This document shows positions 46,549-55,600 of a DNA stretch of 64,000 nucleotides, one piece after another (the first letter of the stretch is position 1; each line of letters begins with the position of its first letter). The position numbers and the translations under genes were made by a program. Origin of the DNA: Shewanella gaetbuli (lineage in GTDB: Bacteria; Pseudomonadota; Gammaproteobacteria; Enterobacterales; Shewanellaceae); the NCBI RefSeq assembly GCF_023284065.1, contig NZ_JAKIKP010000003.1, positions 186,001 to 250,000 of the forward strand, given 5' to 3'. Under the pieces are notes generated by a model, which had not been told where the DNA came from, ran no database searches, and saw only the letters and a program-made list of their open reading frames with translations.

Positions 46549-47421
46549 CTATGGCTTGTTTCTTTTATGGTTCTGTTGGGTTTCAAAAATAGCCGTGGCA
46601 ACAATAATGCTTCCACCGATTAAAGTTTGCATTGATAACTGTTCTCCAAGAATAATTAGCGCTAACACCGCCCCATAGAAAGGCTGTAAACACGACACTA
46701 AACCGACAGTCTTAGCACTTAAATAGCGCAATGCTGAGGTAAACAAAGCATGGGGCGCAGCGGTAAACACAATACCCAGTAAAATAATTAAACCGCTAGT
46801 GTGAAGTGTTAAATCGTCTGTTGAGACATCCTGCCATGGCAGTAAGAAAATCACCGCCACTAATGTTTGATAAAACATGGCATGGGGGCCGCTGTAGTCG
46901 GTGAAGTATTTTTTATGCAGTATATTTCGTGCGGTAAACAACATGGCTGAAAAAACGCCAACAATAATCCCAAGGGTAATGTCGTTATCAAGGTTAGGCT
47001 CTGGGATTAATAGAATCACCCCAAAAAGTACGGCTAAACCGGAAAAAATATCGACCCATTTTAATTGAGTTTTATTAATCAATGGCTCAATTAACACCGT
47101 CATCACGGGGTAGGTGAAAAAAGCAATCATTCCAATGGCAACGGAAGATAATTGCATGGAAGCAAAATAGGTGACCCAGTGACTACAGACAATAACGCCT
47201 AAAATGATGGCGATGAAATAATCTTTCTTATGCTTTAGTGATAACACCTGTTTACTGGCTTTAACTAATATAGCTAGTACCACAGCCGCCACAATACAAC
47301 GTAAAAAGGTAATGTTAAGGGCACTTAAAGGAATTAATTTAGAAAATAATGCCGTACCACCAAATAGCAGTACGGCAAGATGGACTTCTATTAACCCAGT
47401 GCGGTTAGTTGCGTTACTCAA
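46549..47421 (-). CDS. DMT-superfamily transporter (EamA domains)
   Basis: A 290-residue inner-membrane protein with ten hydrophobic segments in two EamA repeats (the first from LIEVHLAVLLFGGTALFSKL, the second from DITLGIIVGVFSAMLFTARN). Such carriers export metabolites or amino acids. No substrate can be named. The start is TTG, six bases after the psd stop, so translation is probably coupled to psd. No other start is available before the first membrane segment. Confidence 0.88.
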   Translation of the reverse strand: MSNATNRTGLIEVHLAVLLFGGTALFSKLIPLSALNITFLRCIVAAVVLAILVKASKQVLSLKHKKDYFIAIILGVIVCSHWVTYFASMQLSSVAIGMIAFFTYPVMTVLIEPLINKTQLKWVDIFSGLAVLFGVILLIPEPNLDNDITLGIIVGVFSAMLFTARNILHKKYFTDYSGPHAMFYQTLVAVIFLLPWQDVSTDDLTLHTSGLIILLGIVFTAAPHALFTSALRYLSAKTVGLVSCLQPFYGAVLALIILGEQLSMQTLIGGSIIVATAIFETQQNHKRNKP

Positions 47422-47427
47422 TGAAGG

Positions 47428-48294
47428 CTACTTAATGTTTAAATGTGCAAATGCTTGACCCATACGAGTTGTTTCGCCTGGCTCAACGCCTTGGGCAAAA
47501 TCACTAAGGGCATCTTCAGCAAATAGCATAACGACAGTGCTACCTAACTTGAATCGACCCATTTCAGCGCCTTTTTCAAGGGTGAGGGCATCAGGGCCTG
47601 TTGTTGGGTAATCCCAGCTAAATACTTGCTTACCGCCAGGTGGGGTAACCGTTCCAGCCCAAACGGTTTCAATACTAGCCACAATAGTTGCCCCCACTAA
47701 AACCATAGCCAAAGGGCCAACTTCGGTTTCGAATATCGCCACAACACGTTCATTTCGGGCAAATAACCCAGGAACATTTTGTGCGGTTAATGGGTTAACT
47801 GAAAATAAATCACCAGGAACGTACGTCATTTTCGACAAGGTACCTTTAATAGGCATATGAATACGATGGTAATCTTTTGGTGCTAAATAAATGGTTGCAA
47901 AATCCCCTTTATCAAAACGGTCAGCATCGGCTTTGTCACCACCCAATAAAGCTTGAGAAGTATAACTATGACCTTTTGCTTGGAATATGTTGCCAGCTTC
48001 AATAGGGCCGCATTGGCTTACCGCACCATCAACAGGGTGAGCCATAATATCGTGTTGGTCGTTAATTGGGCGTAAACCATCTTTTAATTCACGGGTAAAA
48101 AATGCATTAAATGTCTTATATGCTTCAGGCTCGCTTTTAGCCGCTTCAGACATATCAATTTTGTATTGTTTAATGAACCACTTAATAAAAGCAGTGGTTA
48201 ATGCGCCAGCTTCAGCCGCGGCAAACTTACCGACTAAACGAGATAAAAAGTGTTTTGGCATGATGTATTGCAATGCAATTTTTAATGAATCCAA
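47428..48294 (-). CDS. psd: Phosphatidylserine decarboxylase proenzyme
   Basis: A membrane-associated pyruvoyl enzyme that makes phosphatidylethanolamine from phosphatidylserine. The 288 residues include [13 protein letters not shown], the catalytic YHRIHMPI and the self-cleavage site LGST (Ser252 becomes the pyruvoyl group in [11 protein letters not shown]). The start is TTG after AAGGGAACAAAA. It lies 64 bases after rsgA, an order conserved in gammaproteobacteria. Confidence 0.96.
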   Translation of the reverse strand: MDSLKIALQYIMPKHFLSRLVGKFAAAEAGALTTAFIKWFIKQYKIDMSEAAKSEPEAYKTFNAFFTRELKDGLRPINDQHDIMAHPVDGAVSQCGPIEAGNIFQAKGHSYTSQALLGGDKADADRFDKGDFATIYLAPKDYHRIHMPIKGTLSKMTYVPGDLFSVNPLTAQNVPGLFARNERVVAIFETEVGPLAMVLVGATIVASIETVWAGTVTPPGGKQVFSWDYPTTGPDALTLEKGAEMGRFKLGSTVVMLFAEDALSDFAQGVEPGETTRMGQAFAHLNIK

Positions 48295-48358
48295 TTTTGT
48301 TCCCTTACTTTATTTAATCTGGATGTAACTGTACCTTGAGCGAGTTATCAAGGTAGTT

Positions 48359-49423
48359 TTATATATCGTCAATGGCTCTGAAATGTCTTGCGTGACGTTG
48401 TTCATCAAGGCTAGCAATAATTCTTTGGTAATTACTAAAGCGATCTTGCGCTATTTTACCTTGCTTTAAGGCATCTTGCAGTGCACAACCTGGGTCATCA
48501 CCGTGTTTGCAGTCTCTAAACTTACAAGTACCTAAAAAGTCTCTAAATTCGATAAAACACCAGCCAACTCGTTGAGCATCTAAGTGCCATAAGGCAAACT
48601 CACGTACGCCTGGAGAGTCGATTAAGTCACCACCGCTAGCAAAGTGTAATAGTTTAGCGGTTGTGGTGGTGTGTTGTCCTAAACCCGAGTTATCTGATAC
48701 GTCGCCAATGAGTAAGTCAGCCTCTGGCATTAGTGCGTTAATTAACGAAGACTTACCCACACCGGACTGCCCAGCAAAAACGCTGACTTTATCTTTCAAT
48801 AAGCTTTTTATCTCATCAGTCCCTTCGCCTGTATGGCTGCTAAGCTGATAAACAGGGTAGCCAATATCGCGATATCGTTGCAAAGCTTGTTCAATTTCAG
48901 GACGGTTTTGGTCATCCAAAAGATCAATTTTATTCAATACAATAACCGGATCAATGCCGGTATCTTCACAAGCGACTAAATATCGGTCAATAATTTGGGT
49001 GGTAAAGCTTGGGAGTACTGAAGATACAATGAGAATTTGATCAATGTTGGCGGCAATAATTTTAACGCCGTCATAAAGATCAGGCCTTGTTAGGGACGAG
49101 GTTCGAGGGTGAACCGCTTCAACAATACCGCCAATATTCGAACCAGATTGAACTTCTGTGGCTAATCTAACGACAACTTTGTCACCAGTGACTAAACTTG
49201 TTACGGCTCGGCGAATGTTGCAACGAGTAACCGTACCGTCTTGGGTTTCAATATCGGCATGCTGGCCAAAGCGAGAAATGACCACGCCTGATTGTTCAGG
49301 TGTGAGTAAATGATCTTGAATATCAATACTTTCCTGGGCGGATTCATTGCGCTTTAGTCGTTTTGATTGATTGGCACGCATGCGCCTTAATTGGCCTTGG
49401 CTTAGGGGTTTCTTTTTACTCAC
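48359..49423 (-). CDS. rsgA: Small ribosomal subunit biogenesis GTPase RsgA
   Basis: A circularly permuted GTPase of 354 residues that checks late 30S assembly. After a basic N-terminal segment and an OB domain come NKIDLL (G4), GQSGVGKSSLINALMP (G1) and DSPGVREF (G3). A zinc site follows (CKFRDCKHGDDPGCA). GTG 49423 gives the family start SKKKPLSQGQLRRMRANQS. The frame extends 23 codons further to a TTG, but those residues have no family character. Divergent from orn. Confidence 0.95.
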   Translation of the reverse strand: MSKKKPLSQGQLRRMRANQSKRLKRNESAQESIDIQDHLLTPEQSGVVISRFGQHADIETQDGTVTRCNIRRAVTSLVTGDKVVVRLATEVQSGSNIGGIVEAVHPRTSSLTRPDLYDGVKIIAANIDQILIVSSVLPSFTTQIIDRYLVACEDTGIDPVIVLNKIDLLDDQNRPEIEQALQRYRDIGYPVYQLSSHTGEGTDEIKSLLKDKVSVFAGQSGVGKSSLINALMPEADLLIGDVSDNSGLGQHTTTTAKLLHFASGGDLIDSPGVREFALWHLDAQRVGWCFIEFRDFLGTCKFRDCKHGDDPGCALQDALKQGKIAQDRFSNYQRIIASLDEQRHARHFRAIDDI

Positions 49424-49534
49424 GGGCGGTTCTTCATTAATAAAAGTGTTTTTTTGTGTCTTAAAAAGATTATGATACACCCAATGGAACAAAAAAGCCT
49501 GAATTTAGGCCGATAGATAGAATAAGGCGAATAA

Positions 49535-50080
49535 ATGTCTATAGATGCTAATAATTTAATCTGGGTTGATCTGGAAATGACGGGCTTAGAGCCTGCGGTT
49601 GATAGAATCATTGAAATTGCCACCTTGGTAACAGATCAAGATCTAAACATTATTGCCCAAGGACCTGTTTTAGCGATTCATCAATCTGATGAGGTTTTAG
49701 CTGGAATGGATGATTGGAATCAAAAACATCATGGTGAGTCGGGGTTAATCGAGCGTGTTAAGGCAAGCCAGTACTCTGAGCAAGATGCCATTCAATTAAC
49801 TATTGATTTTCTGTCTCAATATGTGCCTAAAGGGGCTTCACCAATGTGTGGTAATAGCATTGGCCAAGATAGACGCTTCTTAAACAAATATATGTTGGAA
49901 TTAGAAGATTATTTCCATTATCGCAATATTGATGTCAGCACGATTAAAGAATTAGTGCGTCGTTGGCAGCCAGAAACGATGAATGGTTTTTCTAAGAAAA
50001 ATACCCATCAAGCCTTAGAAGATATTAAAGAATCAATTGCAGAATTGCAGTTTTATCGCGCAGAGGTATTTAAAATTTAA
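49535..50080 (+). CDS. orn: Oligoribonuclease
   Basis: A DEDDh 3'-5' exoribonuclease of 181 residues that finishes RNA decay by degrading 2-5-mers and pGpG. The motifs are [11 protein letters not shown] (Exo I), [11 protein letters not shown] (Exo II) and [15 protein letters not shown] (Exo III, with His). It is divergent from rsgA across about 110 bases, as in many gammaproteobacteria. Confidence 0.97.
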   Translation: MSIDANNLIWVDLEMTGLEPAVDRIIEIATLVTDQDLNIIAQGPVLAIHQSDEVLAGMDDWNQKHHGESGLIERVKASQYSEQDAIQLTIDFLSQYVPKGASPMCGNSIGQDRRFLNKYMLELEDYFHYRNIDVSTIKELVRRWQPETMNGFSKKNTHQALEDIKESIAELQFYRAEVFKI

Positions 50081-50109
50081 GCAAACGATTCATTTTTTGA
50101 AAAAAGAGG

Positions 50110-50137
50110 TTGCAGAGGAATAAATATTACCTATAAT
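50110..50137 (+). promoter_or_regulatory. Stable-RNA-type promoter of the tRNA-Gly array
   Basis: TTGCAG and the perfect TATAAT are 16 bases apart, followed by the discriminator GCGGCC. The GC-rich discriminator is typical of stringently controlled tRNA promoters. Transcription is expected to start near 50144. Confidence 0.8.
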
Positions 50138-50146
50138 GCGGCCTCA

Positions 50147-50184
50147 ACTTTCTACAGAGCACCAAACTCTGAGTTCTAGAAAGT
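50147..50184 (+). other. Leader hairpin at the 5' end of the tRNA-Gly transcript
   Basis: ACTTTCTA-CAGAG pairs with CTCTG and TAGAAAGT, with a seven-base loop and one five-base bulge on the 3' side. It would be the first structure in the precursor RNA, just ahead of the first chimeric element. Confidence 0.55.
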
Positions 50185-50205
50185 GGAATATTTTTATTTT
50201 TAGAA

Positions 50206-50275
50206 GCGACATTAGCTCAGTTGGCACAGGTTGAAAGACGATACCTTGCTGGATGTGAAAATGAAGCACAAAGAA
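50206..50275 (+). pseudogene. Chimeric tRNA-Gly-derived element 1 (70 bp)
   Basis: The first 19 bases equal the start of tRNA-Gly (GCGACATTAGCTCAGTTGG). After an inserted stretch it has CGATACCTTGC like the anticodon arm, then unrelated A-rich sequence (ending GCACAAAGAA) instead of the tRNA 3' half. There is no T arm or acceptor 3' strand, so it cannot be a tRNA. Confidence 0.75.
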
Positions 50276-50351
50276 GCGACATTAGCTCAGTTGGTAGAGC
50301 GATACCTTGCCAAGGTATAGGTCATCGGTTCGAACCCGATATGTCGCTCCA
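50276..50351 (+). tRNA. tRNA-Gly(GCC), copy 1
   Basis: A complete 76-base cloverleaf with encoded CCA. The acceptor stem is GCGACAT/ATGTCGC, the D stem GCTC/GAGC, the anticodon stem ATACC/GGTAT with loop TTGCCAA (anticodon GCC at 50309-50311), and the T arm ATCGG-TTCGAAC-CCGAT. It reads glycine codons GGC and GGU. Confidence 0.98.
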
Positions 50352-50369
50352 AAATTTAATATTTCAGAT

Positions 50370-50439
50370 GCGACATTAGCTCAGTTGGCACAGGTTGATA
50401 GACGATACCTTGCTGAATATGAACATGAAGCACAAAGAA
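50370..50439 (+). pseudogene. Chimeric tRNA-Gly-derived element 2 (70 bp)
   Basis: Same layout as element 1, with a few substitutions (e.g. GAATATGAACATGAAG in the 3' part). It follows an 18-base AT spacer after tRNA copy 1 and abuts element 3 head to tail. Confidence 0.75.
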
Positions 50440-50509
50440 GCGACATTAGCTCAGTTGGCACAGGTTGATAGACGATACCTTGCTGAATATGAAAATGAAG
50501 CACAAAGAA
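50440..50509 (+). pseudogene. Chimeric tRNA-Gly-derived element 3 (70 bp)
   Basis: Directly abuts elements 2 and 4 as an exact-length tandem unit. It differs from element 2 by a single base (GAAAATGAAG instead of GAACATGAAG), which indicates recent tandem duplication. Confidence 0.75.
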
Positions 50510-50579
50510 GCGACATTAGCTCAGTTGGCATAGGTTGATAGACGATACCTTGCTGAATGTGAAAATGAAGCACAAAAAA
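50510..50579 (+). pseudogene. Chimeric tRNA-Gly-derived element 4 (70 bp)
   Basis: Third unit of the tandem run, directly followed by tRNA copy 2. It carries GGCATAGG instead of GGCACAGG and ends CACAAAAAA. Confidence 0.75.
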
Positions 50580-50655
50580 GCGACATTAGCTCAGTTGGTA
50601 GAGCGATACCTTGCCAAGGTATAGGTCATCGGTTCGAACCCGATATGTCGCTCCA
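50580..50655 (+). tRNA. tRNA-Gly(GCC), copy 2
   Basis: Identical to copy 1 over all 76 bases, including encoded CCA. It begins immediately at the end of chimeric element 4, so RNase P must cut at the element/tRNA border. Confidence 0.98.
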
Positions 50656-50674
50656 ATTTTTAAATATTTCAGAT

Positions 50675-50744
50675 GCGACATTAGCTCAGTTGGCACAGGT
50701 TGATAGACGATACCTTGCTGAATGTGAAAATGAAGCACAAAGAA
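50675..50744 (+). pseudogene. Chimeric tRNA-Gly-derived element 5 (70 bp)
   Basis: Same structure as the others. It follows a 19-base spacer resembling the one after copy 1 (both end ATATTTCAGAT) and abuts tRNA copy 3. Confidence 0.75.
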
Positions 50745-50820
50745 GCGACATTAGCTCAGTTGGTAGAGCGATACCTTGCCAAGGTATAGGTCATCGGTTC
50801 GAACCCGATATGTCGCTCCA
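50745..50820 (+). tRNA. tRNA-Gly(GCC), copy 3
   Basis: The third identical 76-base tRNA-Gly gene with CCA and anticodon GCC. All three copies share one likely transcript from the promoter at 50110-50137. Confidence 0.98.
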
Positions 50821-50857
50821 AAATTCAAATATCTCCAATATCTCCAATACCTCAGTT

Positions 50858-50945
50858 GCGACATTAACTCATTTGTGTTTCTTACCGATCGCGATACCTT
50901 TCTTTTTCCAAGCCAGTTTAGCTTACTTAAAGTCGTCATCGGTTT
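50858..50945 (+). pseudogene. Decayed tRNA-Gly relic
   Basis: Colinear fragments of the same tRNA are recognisable: GCGACATTAACTCATTTG (5' end with two changes), GCGATACCTT (anticodon stem) and GTCATCGGTT (variable/T arm). They are separated by unrelated insertions. It has no functional fold. Confidence 0.5.
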
Positions 50946-51220
50946 GTTGTGGTACGGTGGTTTTAGTCACCTTATCGCAACTAAGTTCCTATCATTGGTT
51001 TTAAAACGTTTAATAGTATGCTTAATTCTTACTTAACTGCCTAAAACTTAATCAAAATCAATAAGGTGATCCACAACTCAATTCTTTAACATTTTCTAAT
51101 ATAAATAGTAAATACAGTTCAAAAGTATGAGCTTGTTCAAATAATTGTTAATAAAAATTAATAATAATGAAGTTAACAACAAATCTAACAGTGTCAGCTC
51201 AACATTCGAGGAAGTGATAT
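50946..51220. other. Gap after the tRNA array
   Basis: About 275 AT-rich bases with no supportable gene. I found no convincing rho-independent terminator for the tRNA transcript. The right end should carry the promoter of the following small gene. Confidence 0.4.
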
Positions 51221-51676
51221 ATGCGTATTCAGCAACTAAGTGAATTACTTGATTACATAGCTAAATGTCGTTTAGATATGGGAAAGTTATATAAGCGTTT
51301 ACATGCTAATGCTGACTCTTCAAGAGTTAAATTGATGCTGGAGTATTTTCAACAGCATGAAAAACATATCCATGACACGCTTGAAAGTTATATTGAAGAT
51401 GCCCCTGCAAAAATATTAGATACATGGTATCAAGATATTGTATTTGAAGATTTTTTGAAGCGTTGTAATGATACCGTATTACCTGCAAGCATGGATGAAG
51501 AGCAAGTTTTAGAGTTACATCTAGATCTTGAAAACCGTTTAATTGGTTTGCTTGAGAAAGCTGAAGAGTTGACTTCATCAAATGATGCAAAAAGTGCATT
51601 GCAGGATGTTATCCGTGTGGCACAAACTCAACAAAAGCGTTTAGTGCATAGTGTACTGCGGATGGATGATATTTAA
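51221..51676 (+). CDS. Hypothetical all-helical protein
   Basis: 151 residues, not recognised. The composition is helical and charged throughout (LSELLDYIAKCRLDMGKLYKRL, LMLEYFQQHEKHIHDTLESYIE, LHLDLENRLIGLLEKAEEL). His and Glu are spaced as in four-helix bundles of the ferritin/hemerythrin type (HEKHIHDTLE, ELHLDLE), but no full metal motif can be shown. No signal peptide. GAGGAAGTGATAT precedes the ATG and a terminator follows, so it is a real monocistronic gene. Confidence 0.75.
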   Translation: MRIQQLSELLDYIAKCRLDMGKLYKRLHANADSSRVKLMLEYFQQHEKHIHDTLESYIEDAPAKILDTWYQDIVFEDFLKRCNDTVLPASMDEEQVLELHLDLENRLIGLLEKAEELTSSNDAKSALQDVIRVAQTQQKRLVHSVLRMDDI

Positions 51677-51719
51677 CTTATCGTGGTTTTGACACTTTAG
51701 CTTTATCCCGGTCTCATTG

Positions 51720-51747
51720 ATGCCAACAATCGAAAGTTTGTTGGCAT
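51720..51747 (+). terminator. Rho-independent terminator after the helical protein gene
   Basis: The stem ATGCCAACAA/TTGTTGGCAT with an eight-base loop is followed by TTTTATT, 44 bases after the stop. Confidence 0.85.
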
Positions 51748-51846
51748 TTTTATTTGTAAAAGCCTCATCAAGCTGTAGGAGTTAACGTAACAACTCTGGT
51801 ATATTGTCGGTTTGAATTTCTTTTATGAAGTATTTGGCTACGTAAT

Positions 51847-52305
51847 ATGACTTCTATCGTTAAAAATCTTGAAAATGAACACGCTACAGTAGCTATGGGG
51901 CAGCTTATTGCGCAAGGGCTCACGCCACCATTAACCATTTTTTTAACAGGAGATTTAGGTGCCGGAAAAACCACGTTAAGTCGTGGTATTATTCAATCTC
52001 TTGGGCATGAAGGCGCGGTAAAAAGCCCTACATATACACTGGTTGAACCTTACGAATTAGCGAATGTTGATGTTTTTCATTTTGACTTATATCGTGTTGC
52101 AGACCCAGAAGAGCTTGAGTTTATGGGAATTCGTGATTACTTTAATCAAAACAGTATTTGTATTGTTGAATGGCCTGAACATGGACAAGATTGTTTGCCT
52201 TCAGCTGACCTCCATATCCATTTAAGTTATCAAGATAATCAGCGAGAAATGACCATTAGTGCCGAGTCTACTCTCGGACAAACAATATTAACTAAACTAA
52301 AATAA
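51847..52305 (+). CDS. tsaE: tRNA threonylcarbamoyladenosine biosynthesis ATPase TsaE
   Basis: A 152-residue P-loop ATPase that works with TsaB and TsaD to add t6A to ANN-decoding tRNAs. Walker A is [16 protein letters not shown] (35-47). Then come [12 protein letters not shown], the FHFDLYRV block and CIVEWPEHG, all standard. It heads the run tsaE-amiB-mutL-miaA-hfq-hflX-hflK-hflC. Confidence 0.96.
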   Translation: MTSIVKNLENEHATVAMGQLIAQGLTPPLTIFLTGDLGAGKTTLSRGIIQSLGHEGAVKSPTYTLVEPYELANVDVFHFDLYRVADPEELEFMGIRDYFNQNSICIVEWPEHGQDCLPSADLHIHLSYQDNQREMTISAESTLGQTILTKLK

Positions 52306-52307
52306 TA

Positions 52308-53630
52308 ATGACTCTACATAAAGCCATATTTTCACTGACCTTTTGGGTACTACTGTGTGCATCGTTTAATGCGAATAGTGCCAATGATCTCGATAGCGTT
52401 CGAGTTTGGGCTGCGCCTGAGTCTACTCGGGTTGTATTTGATCTGTCTGACTCGCCTCAATATGATTCTTTTACCTTAACTGAGCCTGACCGTTTGGTGG
52501 TGGATATTAAAAACACCAAGAATAAGGTGAAGTTAGATAACGTTAATAATAATAGTAAACTCATTAAACGTATCAGAACCAGCAAACCGCCGGCTAAAGG
52601 CACATTAAGAATCGTTATAGATTTAACCAAAGCGACTAAATCTAACTTATTCACGCTTCCTCCCACCGCCCCTTATGGCAATCGTTTGGTGGTTGATTTG
52701 GATGATTCTTTTAGTGCAGAAGCAAGATCAAAAACAGTAACCCAATCAACGGACACTAACCGAGACATTATTGTTGCTATTGACGCAGGTCATGGTGGAG
52801 AAGACCCAGGGTCTATCGGACCATCGGGGACTTATGAAAAAAGGGTTGTTTTAGCTATCGCAAAGCGCTTGGCAGACAAGATTAATTCGACTCCGGGTAT
52901 GCAAGCGGTGATGACGCGCACTGGAGATTACTTTGTTGATTTAAACCGCCGTTCAGAACTAGCCAGAAGAAATAAGGCAGACTTATTGTTGTCTATTCAT
53001 GCTGATGCATTTACTTCTCCTCAACCTAGGGGAGCCTCTGCATGGGTATTATCGATGAGTCGCGCAGATAGTGAATTAGGTCGTTTATTAGAACACACCG
53101 AAAAACACTCTGAGTTATTAGGTGGAGTCGGCGATATTATTCAAAATTCTGACGTGGAAAAGTATTTAGTACAAACGCTTATCGATATGCAAAAAAACAA
53201 TTCGATGGTAATGAGTAACGATATCGCAAAAGATATTTTAACTGATTTAGGCAGTGTCACTCACTTGCATAAGCGCTCCCCTGCAGCTGCGAGTCTGGCG
53301 GTGCTGAAAGCGGCGGATATTCCTTCGATTTTGATTGAAACAGGCTTTATTTCTAATCCTTCGGAAGAAAAGTTGCTGTTAAATCGTAATCATCAACAGA
53401 AATTAGCCGATGCGATTCATCGAGGTGTGGTGCGTTATTTTGAAGCCAGCCCGCCATCAGGTACTCTTTTTGCTCAGCGATCAAATATAAAACATAAAGT
53501 GAAGTCTGGAGAGTCGTTATCGGTTATCGCTAGACGATATGGTGTTTCTGTCGCAGGAATAAAAAAAGCTAATAACTTAAAGTCTGATGTCGTGCGTATT
53601 GGGCAAAACTTGGTGATCCCGAGAGTATAA
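52308..53630 (+). CDS. amiB: N-acetylmuramoyl-L-alanine amidase with AMIN and LysM domains (AmiB type)
   Basis: A 440-residue periplasmic hydrolase that splits septal peptidoglycan during cell separation. A signal peptide (to about NANS) is followed by an AMIN domain ([26 protein letters not shown], about 30-130). The Amidase_3 zinc domain comes next ([44 protein letters not shown], about 155-380). The C-terminal LysM is [21 protein letters not shown]. The gap to tsaE and to mutL is two bases each. The location next to mutL marks it as AmiB-like. EnvC/NlpD-type activators are not in the window. Confidence 0.93.
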   Translation: MTLHKAIFSLTFWVLLCASFNANSANDLDSVRVWAAPESTRVVFDLSDSPQYDSFTLTEPDRLVVDIKNTKNKVKLDNVNNNSKLIKRIRTSKPPAKGTLRIVIDLTKATKSNLFTLPPTAPYGNRLVVDLDDSFSAEARSKTVTQSTDTNRDIIVAIDAGHGGEDPGSIGPSGTYEKRVVLAIAKRLADKINSTPGMQAVMTRTGDYFVDLNRRSELARRNKADLLLSIHADAFTSPQPRGASAWVLSMSRADSELGRLLEHTEKHSELLGGVGDIIQNSDVEKYLVQTLIDMQKNNSMVMSNDIAKDILTDLGSVTHLHKRSPAAASLAVLKAADIPSILIETGFISNPSEEKLLLNRNHQQKLADAIHRGVVRYFEASPPSGTLFAQRSNIKHKVKSGESLSVIARRYGVSVAGIKKANNLKSDVVRIGQNLVIPRV

Positions 53631-53632
53631 AC

Positions 53633-55600
53633 ATGGCTATTCAACTACTTCCACCTCAACTTGCAAACCAAATCGCTGCTGGCGAAGTGGTAGAGCGCCC
53701 CGCATCTGTGGTAAAGGAATTAGTTGAAAATAGCCTAGATGCAGGTGCAACACGAGTTAATATCGATATCGAACGTGGTGGCAGTAAGTTAATCAGAATT
53801 AGAGACAACGGCGCAGGTATTCCTAAAGAAGAGTTGGCCTTAGCGTTATCTCGACATGCAACTTCTAAAGTCCATAGTTTAGATGACTTAGAGGCCATTT
53901 TAAGCTTTGGTTTTCGGGGTGAGGCATTAGCAAGTATTAGCTCTGTCGCGCGACTGTCGTTAACCTCTAAAACGGCCGAACAAACAGAGGCGTGGCAAGC
54001 TTTCGCAGAAGGCTCGCAAATGGATGTTAAAGTGACCCCCGCAGCCCATCCGCAAGGTTCAACCATTGAAGTGGTTGATTTGTTTTTTAATACGCCTGCC
54101 AGAAGACGCTTTTTGAAAAGCGATAAAACAGAATTTAGTCATATTGATGAATGGTTGAAACGTATTGCCATTGCACGGTCAGATATTCACTTTACCCTAA
54201 CGCATAATGGCAAACAGGTAAGGCAATATCGACCCGCAAATACTGACATTCAACATCAGCAACGTATGGGCCAAATTTGTGGTCGTCAGTTTGCTGAAAA
54301 TGCCCTAAACGTTGCTTGTGAGCACGATGGACTGTCGCTGAAAGGGTATCTTCAATCCCCATTTGATACGGTGGTCAGCGACAGTAATTATTTCTATGTC
54401 AATGGCCGGTTAGTGAGAGACAAGCTGGTCAATCATGCGGTAAAACAAGCTTTTGCTGAGCAAGGAATTGAGCACCTACCTGGCTATGTGTTGATGCTGT
54501 CGTTAGACCCACATCAAGTAGACGTGAATGTTCATCCTGCTAAACATGAAGTGCGTTTTCATCAGTCACGCTATGTTCATGATTTTATTTTACAAGCTTT
54601 GCAGTCAGCACTAATACAAATTCATCAAGTATTGCCCACTGTTGATAATTCAGCAAATGAGCGGGATAACAGTATTGCTGCTGAACAAATTGGCAGTGGT
54701 CAACATGACCCCGCATCTACCGTACAATCATCTAACATACAATACGGTGAACGCCATTTTGAACTAGAGACATCCTCCAATAGTGGCACTGGGTCATCTA
54801 GCCATCAAGTAAGACATAACAGTATTAGTGAGTTTGGCCGTATGCAGGTGCCTGGCCAGTCAAACCATTCGTTTGGTGGGTACTCTTCAAGTTCACCCAC
54901 GCGTTATGATAGCTCAATTAAAGATTCAAGCTCTAGCCGAACACAATATGTCCCGTCCACAGGTCAGTCTATTTCTAAATCGGCAATCGACTCTTATGGG
55001 CAGTTATTACAGGTTGATGTGCCATTAGTTAGTCATAACGGTGCCATGGCGGATAAGTCGCTTAATGATGTTTATACTGCAGATATGCCTCAAGTATTGA
55101 ATCAACAGTATTGGGTCATAGTGACAGAAAATGAACTAAGATTAATGTCTATCAAGCGGGTGTTGTTAACGGTTATCCAGCAGGAAGTGTTGGCTAAATT
55201 AGCTACGGGACTGGTTAGCCAACCCTTGTTAATGCCCGTTTCAGTCAAAGTTGATGCTCATTGGCAAGAAACGATTGCAACTAATGAACAACTTTTACGC
55301 CAACTCGGTATTGAACTAACAATTCGATATGGGCAGTTGATAATTAAAAAAGTGCCCCCATACTTAAGAGACAGCCAGCTTGCTAGCATTATTCCCGAAT
55401 TATTGCAGTGGATGGAAGCAACACCACCCAATAATGAAGCGCTTGCATTATGGGTTGCTCAACATTCGAACGATCAAGTTGCGTCAGCGCAAACTATTTG
55501 GCAAAAGTTTTGTCTGTTAGAAGATACGATAAAAGAAACAATTTTAGCCGAGGCCAAAACCTTGCCTTGGCAACAATGGGTTGAAGATATAAGTGAATAA
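53633..55600 (+). CDS. mutL: DNA mismatch repair protein MutL
   Basis: A 655-residue GHKL ATPase that links MutS to downstream repair. The N-terminal ATP site is complete ([53 protein letters not shown]). The transducer part has VNGRLVRDK and [14 protein letters not shown] Ser/Gln-rich linker (about 345-460) is long and low in complexity. The C-terminal dimerisation domain lacks the DQHA(X)2E endonuclease motif, as expected in species using MutH. It overlaps miaA by eight bases. Confidence 0.97.
   Translation: MAIQLLPPQLANQIAAGEVVERPASVVKELVENSLDAGATRVNIDIERGGSKLIRIRDNGAGIPKEELALALSRHATSKVHSLDDLEAILSFGFRGEALASISSVARLSLTSKTAEQTEAWQAFAEGSQMDVKVTPAAHPQGSTIEVVDLFFNTPARRRFLKSDKTEFSHIDEWLKRIAIARSDIHFTLTHNGKQVRQYRPANTDIQHQQRMGQICGRQFAENALNVACEHDGLSLKGYLQSPFDTVVSDSNYFYVNGRLVRDKLVNHAVKQAFAEQGIEHLPGYVLMLSLDPHQVDVNVHPAKHEVRFHQSRYVHDFILQALQSALIQIHQVLPTVDNSANERDNSIAAEQIGSGQHDPASTVQSSNIQYGERHFELETSSNSGTGSSSHQVRHNSISEFGRMQVPGQSNHSFGGYSSSSPTRYDSSIKDSSSSRTQYVPSTGQSISKSAIDSYGQLLQVDVPLVSHNGAMADKSLNDVYTADMPQVLNQQYWVIVTENELRLMSIKRVLLTVIQQEVLAKLATGLVSQPLLMPVSVKVDAHWQETIATNEQLLRQLGIELTIRYGQLIIKKVPPYLRDSQLASIIPELLQWMEATPPNNEALALWVAQHSNDQVASAQTIWQKFCLLEDTIKETILAEAKTLPWQQWVEDISE

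Noticed and set aside
50645..51004. 119-codon open frame over the tRNA array
   Set aside because: It is a spurious translation through tRNA-Gly copy 3 and chimeric element 5. The tRNA cloverleaf fully explains the sequence and there is no ribosome-binding site.
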